From: Chlorops oryzae
Lineage: Eukaryota; Arthropoda; Insecta; Diptera; Chloropidae
NCBI GenBank assembly: GCA_020466095.1
Contig: CM035808.1
Span: forward strand, 29,276,959 to 29,340,958
Direction: 5' to 3'
DNA: 64,000 bases
Shown here: positions 30,824 to 41,156 of the stretch, piece by piece
Numbering within the stretch: the first letter of the stretch is position 1
Layout of the letters: each line of letters starts with the position of its first letter
The notes under the pieces: generated by a model
Database searches by the model: none
What the model was told of the DNA's origin: nothing
Seen by the model: only the letters and a program-made list of their open reading frames with translations
Program-made: the position numbers and the translations under genes

Positions 30824-31373
30824 AGCCCAAAATCCGATATTGCGAGAGCCCGTTGCGAGAGTGCGCGACGCCACGAAAATGTTTTGCGTGACGCATTTCA
30901 ATCTCCAATGAGAGTTTTGCGTCACGCAGATGATAGCATAATTTCGCTTCTAGTAATGCAATATTTGAACCAAGTACCAATCTAATGAGTACCGAGTACT
31001 CATAAAATTTATACGTTATCACTTGATCTAAAATTTTAAAAGAAAATTTTCAAAAATTTTCAAAATGAACCAAAACTCGCGAAATATTTTAAAAGCTCTT
31101 TTTCACGGAACAGTGAAAAGCATTTGTTTTATTAGTTTAAACGAGTACCCAATACATAGCGAGTACTCAAAAAATAACTACATCATTAACCTCTCAAATT
31201 GCCTCGCAACGAGAAATATTCAATTTTCAAACTTTTCTCGCTACGAGGTTTCGCAGTGCGATACATTGGAGCTTGAGTCATATAATTGGATGTATTGAAA
31301 TTTGTGTGCGTCTCGTCTCGGGCTCTCGCATCGGGCTCTCGCATCGGGCTCTCGCAATATTGGATTTTGGGCT
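30824..31373. mobile_element. PIF/Harbinger-type MITE with TTGCGAGAGCCCG ends
   Basis: The ends AGCCCAAAATCCGATATTGC and their complement (one mismatch) enclose 550 bp with TAA on both sides (30821-30823 and 31374-31376). At the right end GGGCTCTCGCATC is repeated in tandem, and pieces of it recur at the left (GCGAGAGCCCGTTGCGAGAG). GAGTACTCA-type words recur in the interior. No coding capacity. It is unrelated in sequence to the MITE at 8662-14620 but has the same 3-bp duplication. Confidence 0.7.
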
Positions 31374-31627
31374 TAAGCTCCATCATCTGACTTTTCTGAA
31401 GCCAACCAAGGCCTATGGCAGGCGATACCTTTATGGAGGGTGCGCTGAAATATTCTTGGATTCTTGAAGAAACTTTCTTCTGACTCAGAAGAGCGTCTGG
31501 ACCATTCGGAAGCTGTTTACGTACTGGCACGAGCCTTAAGTTCCCTAAATCCTAATCAGTTTTGTATGATTTGGCCAAAAAAAAACCCTGATCACCATTT
31601 TCAAGAAATGAACGCTGCAGATACATA

Positions 31628-32181
31628 CAGGGTGTTTCGCATAAGGATGTATATCCGAAAGGAGGTGATAGGGGTGCTCAATATCGACCAAAAATCGTAT
31701 GGGAGGGCGGGGAAGGGGGGGGGGGGGGGGGGGGGGGTGGAAAATGTTCCCCTAAGGAGTTAGAGGGCCTTAAAGTTTTTAGGCAGTAAGTCGAGAAAAA
31801 AAATTCTCCCACGATAACGGTTCATCGTAGAAAAAAAACTGTTAAGCGGTTTGAAAGCCAATTCTATGGGCTTTTAGGCAAAATTAAATTCATGGTAAAA
31901 ATTTAAGCCAATGATGGTTAATTAAGCGGTCAAAGTCAAAAATTCTGTTTTTTTTACTTTGAGAGCCATTTTTGTATGAAAAAGGTCCTATTAACACATA
32001 CTTTTCTAATTTTTTTCAAAATCCTCGATTAATTTACTTCAAATCTGTTGTACATTTGTCATACCTTATTAGGAGCATTTTCCACCCCCCCCCCCCCCTC
32101 CCCCTCCCATACGATTTTTGGTCGATATTGAGCACCCCTATCACCTCCTTTCGGATATACATCCTTATGCGAAACACCCTG
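31628..32181. mobile_element. Foldback-type element with about 110-bp inverted ends
   Basis: CAGGGTGTTTCGCATAAGGA and the next roughly 90 bases are repeated, nearly perfectly inverted, at the right end. TA flanks both sides (31626-31627 and 32182-32183). A run of 23 G (31715-31737) lies at the inner edge of the left end, and its counterpart is a C tract (32085-32098). The middle is short and AT-rich. TA target and CAGGG ends suggest a non-autonomous Tc1/mariner relative. No coding region. Confidence 0.85.
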
Positions 32182-32197
32182 TATATATGTCCCTATC

Positions 32198-32223
32198 TCA
32201 AAGTCGGGTTCGACCAACTTTAG
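32198..32223 (-). mobile_element. 5' tip of an INE-1-like element
   Basis: The 26 bp TCAAAGTCGGGTTCGACC… correspond, on the minus strand, to the AAAGTCGG…CCCGACTTTGA hairpin at the start of the INE-1-like copies, with three differences. Only this end is present. Confidence 0.4.
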
Positions 32224-32229
32224 TTAACT

Positions 32230-33980
32230 CGATTGTGTAAATTGAATTTTATTTGAATTGGGAATACAATCAACGTTGGGTTAACCATTAATGTGCAAAT
32301 TGAAAATCCGATATTTTGCGATTCCACAAAACCGCATAAAAATTGTTTTACTATATTTGAAAAAAGAAGAATTTTAACAAACGGAAATAAATTCTCAGTA
32401 AATAATCTCATCATTATTACAGAAATAGGTCTGAATTAATTTATGGAAATTTATTTAAAGCCCATTGAAAGGAATTTCGTTCCCTTCAAGTATTGCTGAG
32501 TTCTTAGTTACACAACTTTCAGACAGGAGTGCTTCACGAAGGTTGGCCTCCTTCAAGATCAAGATATGGCCACAAAAAGTAATCGAGCCAGCTGCTGATT
32601 AATTCGGAGCCCACTTAACAGTTCTTGGTCCCCGAGAAACTCCACTTTTCCACTTCCCGTTCCTCCACATACCTATTTATCGTAACAAATAAAACTCTCC
32701 AATTATATTTAGGTCTTAAATCACGTCCCACAAAGCTTTTCTATTTTATTAAGAAAAAAAAAATAAATAAAAAATAAGAAATTCTCCTAAAGCGGACAAC
32801 ATTTTACTTAATAGCTTTTATCCAAGAAATTGTACATTTTATTTTCTCCTTTTTCCTCATCTCAATTTTAAAAGCCGTATTTCTTGATTGCTAAAGCAAT
32901 ACCCGTAGCCATTCAATAAAAGCTTGCATTGTAATTTTATTTTTATATTCCTTTAGAAAAATCCTTTAATACCCTTATATGCTAATGGAATGTGTACGCG
33001 AACGCGCCCCATTTCGATAAAGACTTTAACCCAACATGCTTTTACTTCTTAGCATAATGCGAGAAAATAAAATAAATAAATAAACAAGGAAATCAATTTC
33101 AACTTTTTGAATTCAACTTTTTTTTCTTTTTTTTTTTGCTCTAAAAGAAAATTCAAAACAGAATAATTTCATTTGTAATTTTTTAAACAGTTCAGAATTC
33201 AAAAATTGTAGACTAGCAACAAAAAAAAAAAAAAAAAAAAAAAAAACCTTCAAGGATAATTGTAAGAACTACCTTCAGAAGAAAAATTCTTTTGTTCTCA
33301 AATAGTTCGGTTACTCAATGAAAATCCAAAAGCTTTCCTCTTTTTCCATGCTGCGAATTTCAGGAATGTGAAACTGAATCATAAAGTTTTGCATATTTTT
33401 CGAAAACTTCGAAATTTTCTCTTAAAGAAAGTTGTGTCAAACATTTCCTCTAACGAAATTTGAAGGTGCTTGTGAGTCGAATGAAGTCGAATTAAGATTA
33501 ATTTTAATTTAAAATTTCTAAATCCAATTTTTCGCCTCTTCGAACAAGTCAATATCAAGATTTCCGCAAACAATATAAAAATTGTGGGAAATAAAATATA
33601 CAAACAAACAAAAAAATCCCAACTTTAACTTCATTTCGAACCACATAAAGAGAGCTTCAAAATCACATAATCCTCAAACAACAGGTATACTAACGCTATA
33701 CATACATATGTATGTGGGAGTAGATAAGTGGCAACTGTAAAAATTTCATCGTCTTTTTGCACATACGAGTGCACTTTAAATTTTAAACAAAATGCAATAT
33801 GCAGCTGCTGTGGCTTTGTTGACCGCCGGCATCACCAGATATTGCATTTCGCAAAATAAACATTGCCTGAAGCGAATGGGCATATCAACGTAGCATGTAA
33901 TACTCCATCCACAATAGTGGCACATTCTAAATTTAAAGAAAACTTACATACTCCTATTCTGAATACTATTTCTCGTGAAC
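32230..33980. other. No gene seen
   Basis: AT-rich DNA with homopolymer runs, including 26 A at 33221-33246. No frame, inverted repeat pair or motif I can support. Confidence 0.5.
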
Positions 33981-34249
33981 TATTCCTCGAGTTGCAATAG
34001 AAATTTGTATTGAAACTGGCTGAAAACTTCAGGCGACAGTTTCTATGTTACGATAGGAAGACGTAGAAAAATATAATAGAATCTACGTAAAATACAATAA
34101 TTTCTACTGTTTTTCCCTCTATCGATAGTTTTGAATTAAATAATGAGGAATAAACAGACTATATATACAAATTTAACATGTTTTGCTTTGCGATTTTTCA
34201 TAAGATGAAGTTTGTAAATTATTATATAAAAAATATTTTTTGTATAAGT

Positions 34250-34640
34250 GGACCATAGACCACGCCCACCAAAAAATTTTATCCAGAGGGCGCTTATGAG
34301 CACGGTGGAAACTCATAAACCGACTCTCGTTCAATTCTTTTAGCAATTGTGGGTGTAGGTGTTATTTTTCCAACACAGCTCTTGGGACACGCCCCTTTTT
34401 TAAATTTTAAAATGACATTTGGGGCCTCAAAGTCAGCTCATATATCAAATTTCATGCAAATATCTCAAAAATTCAAGATTTTACTGCAATTTGTTATCTA
34501 GGAACAGACCCTAGTACTGGAGGTACCCGAAAAAATGATCCGATCAAGCCCATTCTAGAAATTAACAAAGGTAATCAAACTAACTATCCATAGTGAAAAT
34601 TTCAGATTTCTAGCTGCTTAAATAAAAAAGTTATAAGTTT
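34250..34640 (+). mobile_element. Fragment of the INE-1-like subfamily seen at 41.3-42.2 kb
   Basis: CCTAGTACTGGAGGTACCC followed by GATCCGATC matches, in reverse orientation, the central part of the 41285-42163 element. The preceding GGGACACGCCCCTTTTTT and CCACGCCCACC are the corresponding GGGCGTGG-type units. Neither end motif is present. Confidence 0.5.
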
Positions 34641-34847
34641 ATGCCACAAAAAATGGAAAAAACCCCAATGTGCTGTGGAAGAAATATGTCCATCATAGAT
34701 TTTACGATTTAAATATCATAGAATCTACGATGGAAATGTCATAGAATCTACGTAAAATACAATAAGTTCTACTGTCAATCAAATAGTTTCTACTGTTTCC
34801 CACTTATATTGATATAATAAAACTAGCAAGCTCAAATCATATCACGC

Positions 34848-34910
34848 GATGGCGTAGTTGAAGTGTGCTAGACTTGTAATCTGGAAGGTCCGAGTTTCGA
34901 ACCCTGTCAA
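34848..34910 (+). mobile_element. tRNA-like SINE head
   Basis: GATGGCGTAGTTGAAGTG (A-box-like) is followed after about 30 bp by GAGTTTCGAACCC (B-box-like). There is no proper cloverleaf, so I call it a SINE relic, not a tRNA gene. A similar minus-strand B box (GGGTTCGATCCCTGC) with an adjoining A/T run lies at 35164-35226. Confidence 0.4.
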
Positions 34911-35584
34911 ATAGAAAAGATTTTGTGGGAAAATGGAGAATAAAACAGGCAAGTAAATTTCAAGGCAAATATTACGGGGAAAATATAAAGTAAGTTGCCA
35001 ACCAAATAAATAGAGTTGCTTTCATTGCGCCTTCCAAAACGTCACGCATAAGTTCTTTCAAGAAATTCCTATAGAATCTTTTTTTAAATAGCATACAAAT
35101 TTTTTTTAAATCTTTAATTTCTCAGTTTTTTAAATAATGTAAATGTTAAACTATCTACTTTTCAAAAAAAAAAAAAAAAAAAAAAAATACGCTCGCTGGA
35201 GCAGGGATCGAACCCGCCGACAACAATTCATATCAAAATTAAGAAGTTATCGAAATGTACTTCAAGATTTGAAACTTTAGTTCCTATGATTTGATATCGT
35301 AGTTCCTATGAAATAACATTATAGTTCCTAAGATGGAATATCGTTAAATCTACGTTATATATCGTTGAAATCAATGACATTCCTCATCGTAGAAACTACT
35401 GCAAAGGTGTTGTAGAATCTATGATATCTTGCAATTGGACCCATGTCAATTGCGGATATAATAGATTCTACGACGGAATTTTTTGAGTGTACTATCATTT
35501 ATTGAACTAAAACGCCCAAACTATTGAACCGATTTCAAAGGTATGTATGAGGTATTTGTTGTATTTTTATTCTTCTTTTATATA

Positions 35585-37196
35585 CAGTCGTGTTCGAAAT
35601 AATAAGAACAAAAATTATAAGATTGCAAACAGGCTCATAAGACTTTCCAATTGACTTTTAAAAATATTTCTTTATTTCTTATAAACAGTCTCAGATATTG
35701 GGCTCATAAAAATGAAGGCTACGACAGTCTGGAAGGTCTGATTTTTTTTTAGGAGCAACGTTACCGCTTGAAGTCAAAAAATTCTTGTTCGAAAAAATAA
35801 GAACAATGGAGGAAAAATGAGCTTTGTTTGAATTGTATGTTTTGGAAATGGTAAAAAGTTACCTCACATTTTAATATGGAGTGTCCCCCATCATTTCCAA
35901 TTACTTCGGCGCATCTGGAGCTCATTGACCCTTTAAGGGTTGCGGCATCTTGCGGACGAGATATTTTTCGCAGTTTTCTTCCCTGTTTGCCATAATTCAT
36001 TGGAAGTTTTGAGCCTAATATACCTAACCCCTTTTTTAACATCCATCCAAATGTTATTTTCGGTAAAAAAAAAAAAAAATAACCGGTGATATCGCCGGCC
36101 ATTTCAAAACGTTTATTGTTTGATCGAAGGCAACCTTTTGCTTTCTTTAAAGTGTGTTTTGGGTCATTGTCTTGTTGAAAAAGCCATTTTGTCTTCAAAA
36201 TTTGGAAGGACAATAGCTCCAAGGACATTTTGAACATAATAGTTGGCGTTCATATTGCGCAGGATATTAGCAATCGGTCGAATTTCATTCAGTGAAAAAC
36301 TTCCCAAAAACATAAATTTTCGGCCTCCGTAATTCACTGTCTCGGCAGTGAACTTTGCCTTCAATTCTTGCTTCTGGTGATGTCTACCGTATTGCTTTTC
36401 CTTACCGTGATTAAGCTGCACAACCTCAGTCTCATCAGTTAACAATATGTTACGCCCAACTGTGTCGGGTTCCTAAACAAAAATTCGATTCTGCTTTTCA
36501 AATTTCGTGAGTGTATCACAGGTAATTTTCTTGGAGTATGTGCTTTAAGGTTAGCTAAGGTAAAACATCACCTTATAGTGGAAGTAGCTATGGGTAGTTC
36601 TAGTTCGTGTTCGATCTATGTAGTGGTAATAATGGGGTTCTGCGTGAAAGTTCTCCTGATCAATTTGTCTTAGGTTTCAGTGTTTTTCTTTTGTCTACCA
36701 CGATTTTCGACCTGTGCTGAAAGTTTGTTGTCGTTTATCATCCCATTAGAAATGACGAGAGTCTCCCTAATAAAATCAAAAGTTTTCCGTTTATCGAGCA
36801 GTTTTTTTTATGAATTTTCTAAGCTCAGGTCTACAATTTTTGTTTCATCTCATTGTTCAGTTAAGATCACAAATATTTTATAACAATAGCAACTGTAAAC
36901 TATGCCAACTGCACTTCTAAGGAATTGCCAATATTCACTGGTTTGGTTTTGAAAACAGTCTTTGCAATTTTGGAGTTGTTCTTATTTTTTCGAACAGGCA
37001 TTTTTTGACTTCAAGCGCCAAAGTTGCTCCTCAAAAAATTCAGACCTTCCAGACTGTCGTAGCCTTCATTTTTATGAGCCCAATATCTGAGACTGTTTAT
37101 AAGAAATAAAGAAATATTTTTAAAAGTCATTTGGAAAGTCTTATGAGCCTGTTTGCAATCTTATAATGTTTGTTCTTATTATTTCGAACACGACTG
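35585..37196 (-). mobile_element. Tc1-type element with about 230-bp inverted repeats
   Basis: TA-flanked (35583-35584 and 37197-37198). The ends begin CAGTCGTGTTCGAAATAATA, and the inverted repeats run for about 230 bp with only scattered differences. Each repeat holds the motif GTTCGAAA(A)ATAAGAACA twice, at its outer and inner edge: the IR/DR arrangement of Minos- and S-type Tc1 elements. The transposase lies on the minus strand between them and is broken. Only 24 bp separate this element from the mariner at 37221. Confidence 0.9.
35830..36445 (-). pseudogene. Tc1-type transposase remnant
   Basis: Read from 36445 leftwards: LTDETEVVQLNHG (first Asp region), TVNYGGRKFMFLGSFS (Tc1 GG-x-VMVWG block), then in another frame WLFQQDNDPKHT (second Asp), and MSSRCAEVIGNDGGHS (conserved C-terminus). 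The PxSPDLNPIE block between them is disrupted by a homopolymer (36068-36080) and frameshifts. The N-terminal paired-type DNA-binding part (36446-36950) is too decayed to read. It is dead but clearly Tc1-type. Confidence 0.85.
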
Positions 37197-37220
37197 TATA
37201 TCTAATATATATATATATTA

Positions 37221-38500
37221 GTGTAGTAAAAAGAAATCCATTATTTTTGCATTAAATTGAGGGCTTTATTTAAGATAGTTAGAATGACCCGATTTAGGTC
37301 AAATATGCGCCGTTTTGTTCGATAACTTGTTGCCATTTTAAAGGTAATTTCATTATGCCTCTCTCATAGAAGCCCTCGTTCCTATTAGCAAAAAATTGAG
37401 ACAGTCGAATTTCAGAAGCCTTTCTTGAAGCGAATGTTTCACCAGCAAACTTGTTCGCCATGGACAGGAACAGATGGTAATCACTTGGTGCCAGGTCCGG
37501 ACTATAAGGTGGATGCAGAAGAACCTCCCAACCAAACTCCCGGAGCTTCTGGCGAGTCACTATCGATGTGTGTGGCCTGGCGTTGTCCTGATGGAACACA
37601 ATTCCTCTCCTATTGGCCAAAGCTGGCCGCTTATGGGCGATTGCTTCCTTCAGACGGTCCAATTGTTGACAGTAGAGTTCCGACTTAAGAGTTTTGCCGT
37701 ATGGGAGCAGCTCATAGTAGATAATTCCCTGCCAATCCCACCAAACACACAGCAAAACCTTCCTGGCCGTCAATCCTGGCTTGGCCACCGTTTCCGCCGG
37801 TTCACCGTGTTTCGATCACGACCGTTTTCGCTTGACGTTGTCGTAAGTGACCCACTTTTCATCACCAGTCACCAACCGCTTCAGAAATGGGTCGATTTTG
37901 TTGCGGTTCAGCAGCGATTCGCAGATGGAAATTCGGTCTCTGAGGTTTTTTTGCGTTAACTCGTGTGGCACCCATACATCGAGCTTCTTTGTGTATCCAG
38001 CCTTATTCAAATGGTTCCAAACGGTTTTTTGTGCAATCTTTAGCTCTTTTACAATCGAAACAATGCTAACATGACGGTCGGACTCGATAATTTCCATGAT
38101 TTTATCGACATTTTCGACAATTGGCCTTCCAGTGCGTGGTGCATCCTTGACATCGAAGTTACCGGAACGGAATCGACGAAACCAAAATTGCGCATGATTG
38201 GCTGTTACAGTATCAGGTCCATTATCGCTATTCACATTTTCAGCCGCCTGGCTTGCGTTTTCTACCTTATCGAAGAAAAACTGTAAAATGTAGCGAATTT
38301 TCTCTTTGCTGATGTCCATCTTTAACAAGCTCTCAAACAAAACTGAATCAATCAATCAAAAAAGTGTCAAAAAGCTTTTTTAGTAGGAACTGTCATCTTT
38401 CTAATGCCCCCTAGCGGAACACGATCGGACTTATACAACGCGAGATGCAGATAAATAACGCCATCTATTGGAAAAATAATGGATTTCTTTTTACTACACC
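37221..38500 (-). mobile_element. Nearly intact mariner element (1280 bp)
   Basis: TA flanks both sides (37219-37220 and 38501-38502), with inverted ends GTGTAGTAAAAAGAAATCC / GGTGTAGTAAAAAGAAATCC (about 28 bp). It carries a transposase frame of full mariner length on the minus strand. It belongs to a different subfamily from the Himar1-like copies; NARPHTS and HPPYSPDLAPSDYHLF suggest the mellifera/capitata side of the family, tentatively. A shorter decayed relative is at 16933-17738. Confidence 0.93.
37294..38319 (-). pseudogene. Mariner transposase with one in-frame stop
   Basis: From ATG at 38319 (MDISKEKIRYILQFFFDK) the frame runs 341 codons to the stop at 37294, the normal length for mariner. 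The only interruption is TGA at 37818-37816, where the family has Trp (KRKRS-W-SKHGEPAETV). It has two N-terminal helix-turn-helix regions (including AQKTVWNHLNKAGYTKK) and the WVPHELT linker. The DD34D residues sit in VTGDEKWVTYDN, FHQDNARPHTS and PPYSPDLAPSDYHLF. All three Asp are present, so a single nonsense change separates it from an open frame. It is the best-preserved DNA transposase here. Confidence 0.93.
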
Positions 38501-38502
38501 TA

Positions 38503-40277
38503 ATATTAGTTGTGAGACATAAAGGGTCCTGTTTTCCGGACCCGTCTTCCAGGCCAACTTCATGAAGCCTTTCCTGGATAGTTCGGAATGTAGTTAAGGC
38601 ATCCACTTCAATTTGCAGTGTATTTGAACTTTTATAAGGGTTTTGCTCGGAACATTAGTCAAGCCCCTTTGTCAAAAATTTTTAAAAAATTTCGTTTTCT
38701 TCCTATTGCGTCTAGTTTTTGGACATAATGGAAAGCATCGAAGACCTTATTTTAAGAGCGCTGTATTGTATTTGACATTAGTCTTATCGACTTGCCTCGA
38801 TTCTTAATTTTCTGCACTATTTTTCTTTCGGCTAAGGCAAAGGACCTTCCGCGGCCAATATTGCTTCTCGACAACTATCCCTTGTAGAGTATTATGAGAA
38901 GTTTATATGTTTTAAAATAAGGATCTTATTATCACAATAAATTAATCGTGTCCCTATTATTTCGCACAACTTAAAACGTGTATTGCCTAGCAAAACAAGC
39001 TAGCAAATGGCTCTGCTAGCAGTTATTTAAAAAAAAAAACAAGTAAGAAAGCTAAAGTCGGTCAAGCCCGACTTTGAAATACCCAACGTCCCGACATTAT
39101 GAGCGCACTATGTTTTTCTTCTCTATTTGTGGGCGTGGCAGTTGGAGGGCAACATAAATTATTTCCCTTCACCTTTCATTCGCCTTGGTGAACCTATGTT
39201 GCGTATTTGAAGCTTCTACGCCTTTTACTTCTGAAGTTACGAAAAATCTTTATTTGTGGGCGTGGCAGTGGGCGGGCCACAAAAAATTTTTTCCTACACC
39301 TTTCATTCGTCTTGGTGAACCTATGTTGCGAATTCGAAGCTTCTACGCCTTTTACTTCGGAAGTTACGAAAACTCTTTATTTGTGGGCGTGGCAGTGGGC
39401 GGGCCATAAAAAAAAATTTTCCTACACCTTTCATTCGCCTTGGTGAACCTATGTTGCGAGTTTGAAGCTTCTACGCCTTTTACTTCGGAAGTTATGAAAA
39501 TTCTCTATTTGTGGGCGTGGCAGTGGGCGGGCTATACAAATTTTTGTTCCTACACCTTTCATTTGCCTTGGACAACCTATGCTGCGAATTTGAAGCTTCT
39601 ACGCCTTTTACTTCACAAGTTACGATAAGCCCATATTTTTGGGCTTATTTGTGGGCGTGGCTCGAGGAGGGCGGCGTCCATTTTTTGCCAGGATATGTCC
39701 CTTTTCGTAGTTTACCAGCACACCAAATATCAATGGAATGTGTTGAGTGGTTCGCAAGTTACAAGCATTTTATTGAAAACAAAATAAATTCATTTGTGGG
39801 CGTGGCAGTGGGCGGATGTCTCCCATTTTTACTTAGGATCATACTCGGACCCCGATATACATGTGTGCCAAATTTCGACTTCATTGGTTCAGCCGTTTCG
39901 GAGGAGATCCGACCACGGACGGACGGACAGACGGACAGACGGACAGACGGTCAGACGGACAGACGGACAGACGGTCAGACGGACAGACGGACAGACGGAC
40001 AGACGGACATGTCTAAATCGATTCAGTTTTTGATCCTGATCATTTCTATACATATTTTTCTATATCTCCGGAGCTTAATTCTCCCTGTTACAAGATTTGC
40101 ACAAAACTAATATACCCCGCTTACGCTGGGTATAAAAAAGTTACTCAAGTTGTCCAAAGTCCCGTTTCAGTGCAACATTGTGTAATGAGCAACAGTCGAG
40201 AAAATCGTAAACAACCTTGATTTTTTTAACATTGAAAAAAGGTTATGGCACTGTCCCTATTATTTTTCACATGACTG
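38503..40277 (-). mobile_element. Second Tc1-type element, truncated and split
   Basis: The minus strand at 38606-38515 encodes ALTTFRTIQERLHEVGL, the second helix-turn-helix block of Tc1-type transposases. The catalytic part is missing: the mariner lies directly to its left. The right end, TGTCCCTATTATTTTTCACATGACTG before TA (40278-40279), has an inner direct repeat TGTCCCTATTATTTCGCACA at about 38950, an IR/DR-like pattern distinct in sequence from the 35585 element. The INE-1-like copy at 39037-40134 is inserted between inner and outer repeat. Confidence 0.65.
39037..40134 (+). mobile_element. INE-1/DINE-1-like element, copy 2 (most complete)
   Basis: It has the start AAACAAGTAAGAAAGC, the hairpin AAAGTCGG…CCCGACTTT, and ATACCCAACG. 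Then come tandem units of about 127 bp (TTTGTGGGCGTGGCAG at about 39126, 39254, 39380, 39508 and, variant, 39650), each with CATTCGCCTTGGTGAACC and GAAGCTTCTACGCCTTTTAC. A GACGGACA array (39911-40010), TGTCTAAATCGATTCAG and the end CCCCGCTTACGCTGGGTATA follow. Use this copy as the reference for the others. Confidence 0.7.
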
Positions 40278-40934
40278 TATACTATTGACGAAAATTCAAA
40301 AAACCTTTCCCAATGGAAACTTTAAAAAACGCAAGCTTACTTTTATATTTAAGACATATACATATTTAAATTCAGCGAAAGAAATACTACACACATGAAG
40401 TGGTTTCAAATCAGATTTGCGTAGTGTAATCGGAATACACGAAAAATTTCGAAAATTATTTAATTTTTTGTGTTACCATTATTTTGGATTGAGTGTTGAG
40501 TAGTTTCGATGCTGTTGGAAATTTCATATTCAATTATTGTTAAAATGAACAATTTCCAAATAACTCTGTTAGTATCGATCTTCTCAAATGCTGTTCAATG
40601 CGCGGATCTGAACGAGTTTAATTTTTTTTTTGCCCCCCTGAAAACAGACAACCTTTATATAGGCTCTAAAAACGGTGTCTTTTTACCATCAAGGCACTTT
40701 CATATTATGTATGTATGTTCATGTTATTTTTCCCGATAAATGGTATCATTAAAAAATTGTTTCTGAATAAAAATTTTAATTAAGATTGAGTTAACATTTC
40801 TTTTTTTTTTTTTTTTTTGTAATAAGAAAAGTATTGCAGTATTTATTTAATTCGTTGGATGGATTGAAAATTTTTAATATAAAACTAGTTTAAATAGTTT
40901 GACTCATTTTGCCTTTCAATGATTCATAAAATCA
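40278..40934. other. No gene seen
   Basis: AT-rich sequence with a long T run at 40802-40818. A 76-codon plus-strand frame at 40509 has no recognisable motif and is not supported. Confidence 0.4.
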
Positions 40935-41115
40935 TTTATTCTGGTTGGTTGGTTTGTTGGTTGGGATTGGGAAGGGAAACATACATGGACCCTTTGTGAT
41001 ACCTCGAAAAATGGGATAACAACGAAGAACAGAAACAGAAAAACCGACAAAATTAACATCGACGCTTTAGCTAGGAGTTAAACCCACAGCCAACCAACTA
41101 CAATAGGGAGACCGT
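40935..41115 (-). mobile_element. SINE-related copy, minus strand
   Basis: On the minus strand it ends in an AACC-repeat tail (GGTTGGTTGGTTTG on the plus strand at 40941), preceded by GGTATCACAAAGGG, the body motif of the SINE at 6121. The head (41115 leftwards) has GTTGGTTGGCTGTGGGTTTA and then ACTCC, a degenerate B box. No clear target duplication was found. Confidence 0.4.
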
Positions 41116-41156
41116 CCATTTTCGTCGAAATCAAACAAATAATTTAAAAGGTCCGT

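Larger units (their letters stand above)
34020..35490. repeat. Region of repeated ATAGAATCTACG motifs in both orientations
   Basis: ATAGAATCTACG or near variants occur at about 34078, 34717 and 34737, and in inverted or altered form at about 35340, 35387, 35413 and 35463. Several are followed by TAAAATACAATAATTTCTACTG. The right end closes with TTTTTTGAGTG before TA at about 35492, like the MITE at 26258. It may be one large inverted-repeat element interrupted by the INE-1-related fragment listed next, but I could not find its left end. Confidence 0.4.

Noticed and set aside
34848..34910. A functional tRNA gene
   Set aside because: A- and B-box-like words are present, but there is no plausible acceptor stem or cloverleaf; a SINE relic fits better. 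The same applies near 6121, 35200, 56500 and 57800.
39911..40010. GACGGACA array as a CRISPR-like or spaced repeat
   Set aside because: It is a simple tandem octamer without spacers, in a eukaryotic genome and inside a mobile element.
39511..40110. A 199-codon plus-strand frame, and similar frames of 162-212 codons at 43581-44219
   Set aside because: They run through the internal tandem units and GACGGACA arrays of the INE-1-like elements. Unit lengths near a multiple of three keep frames open, and the text is repetitive in several frames at once.
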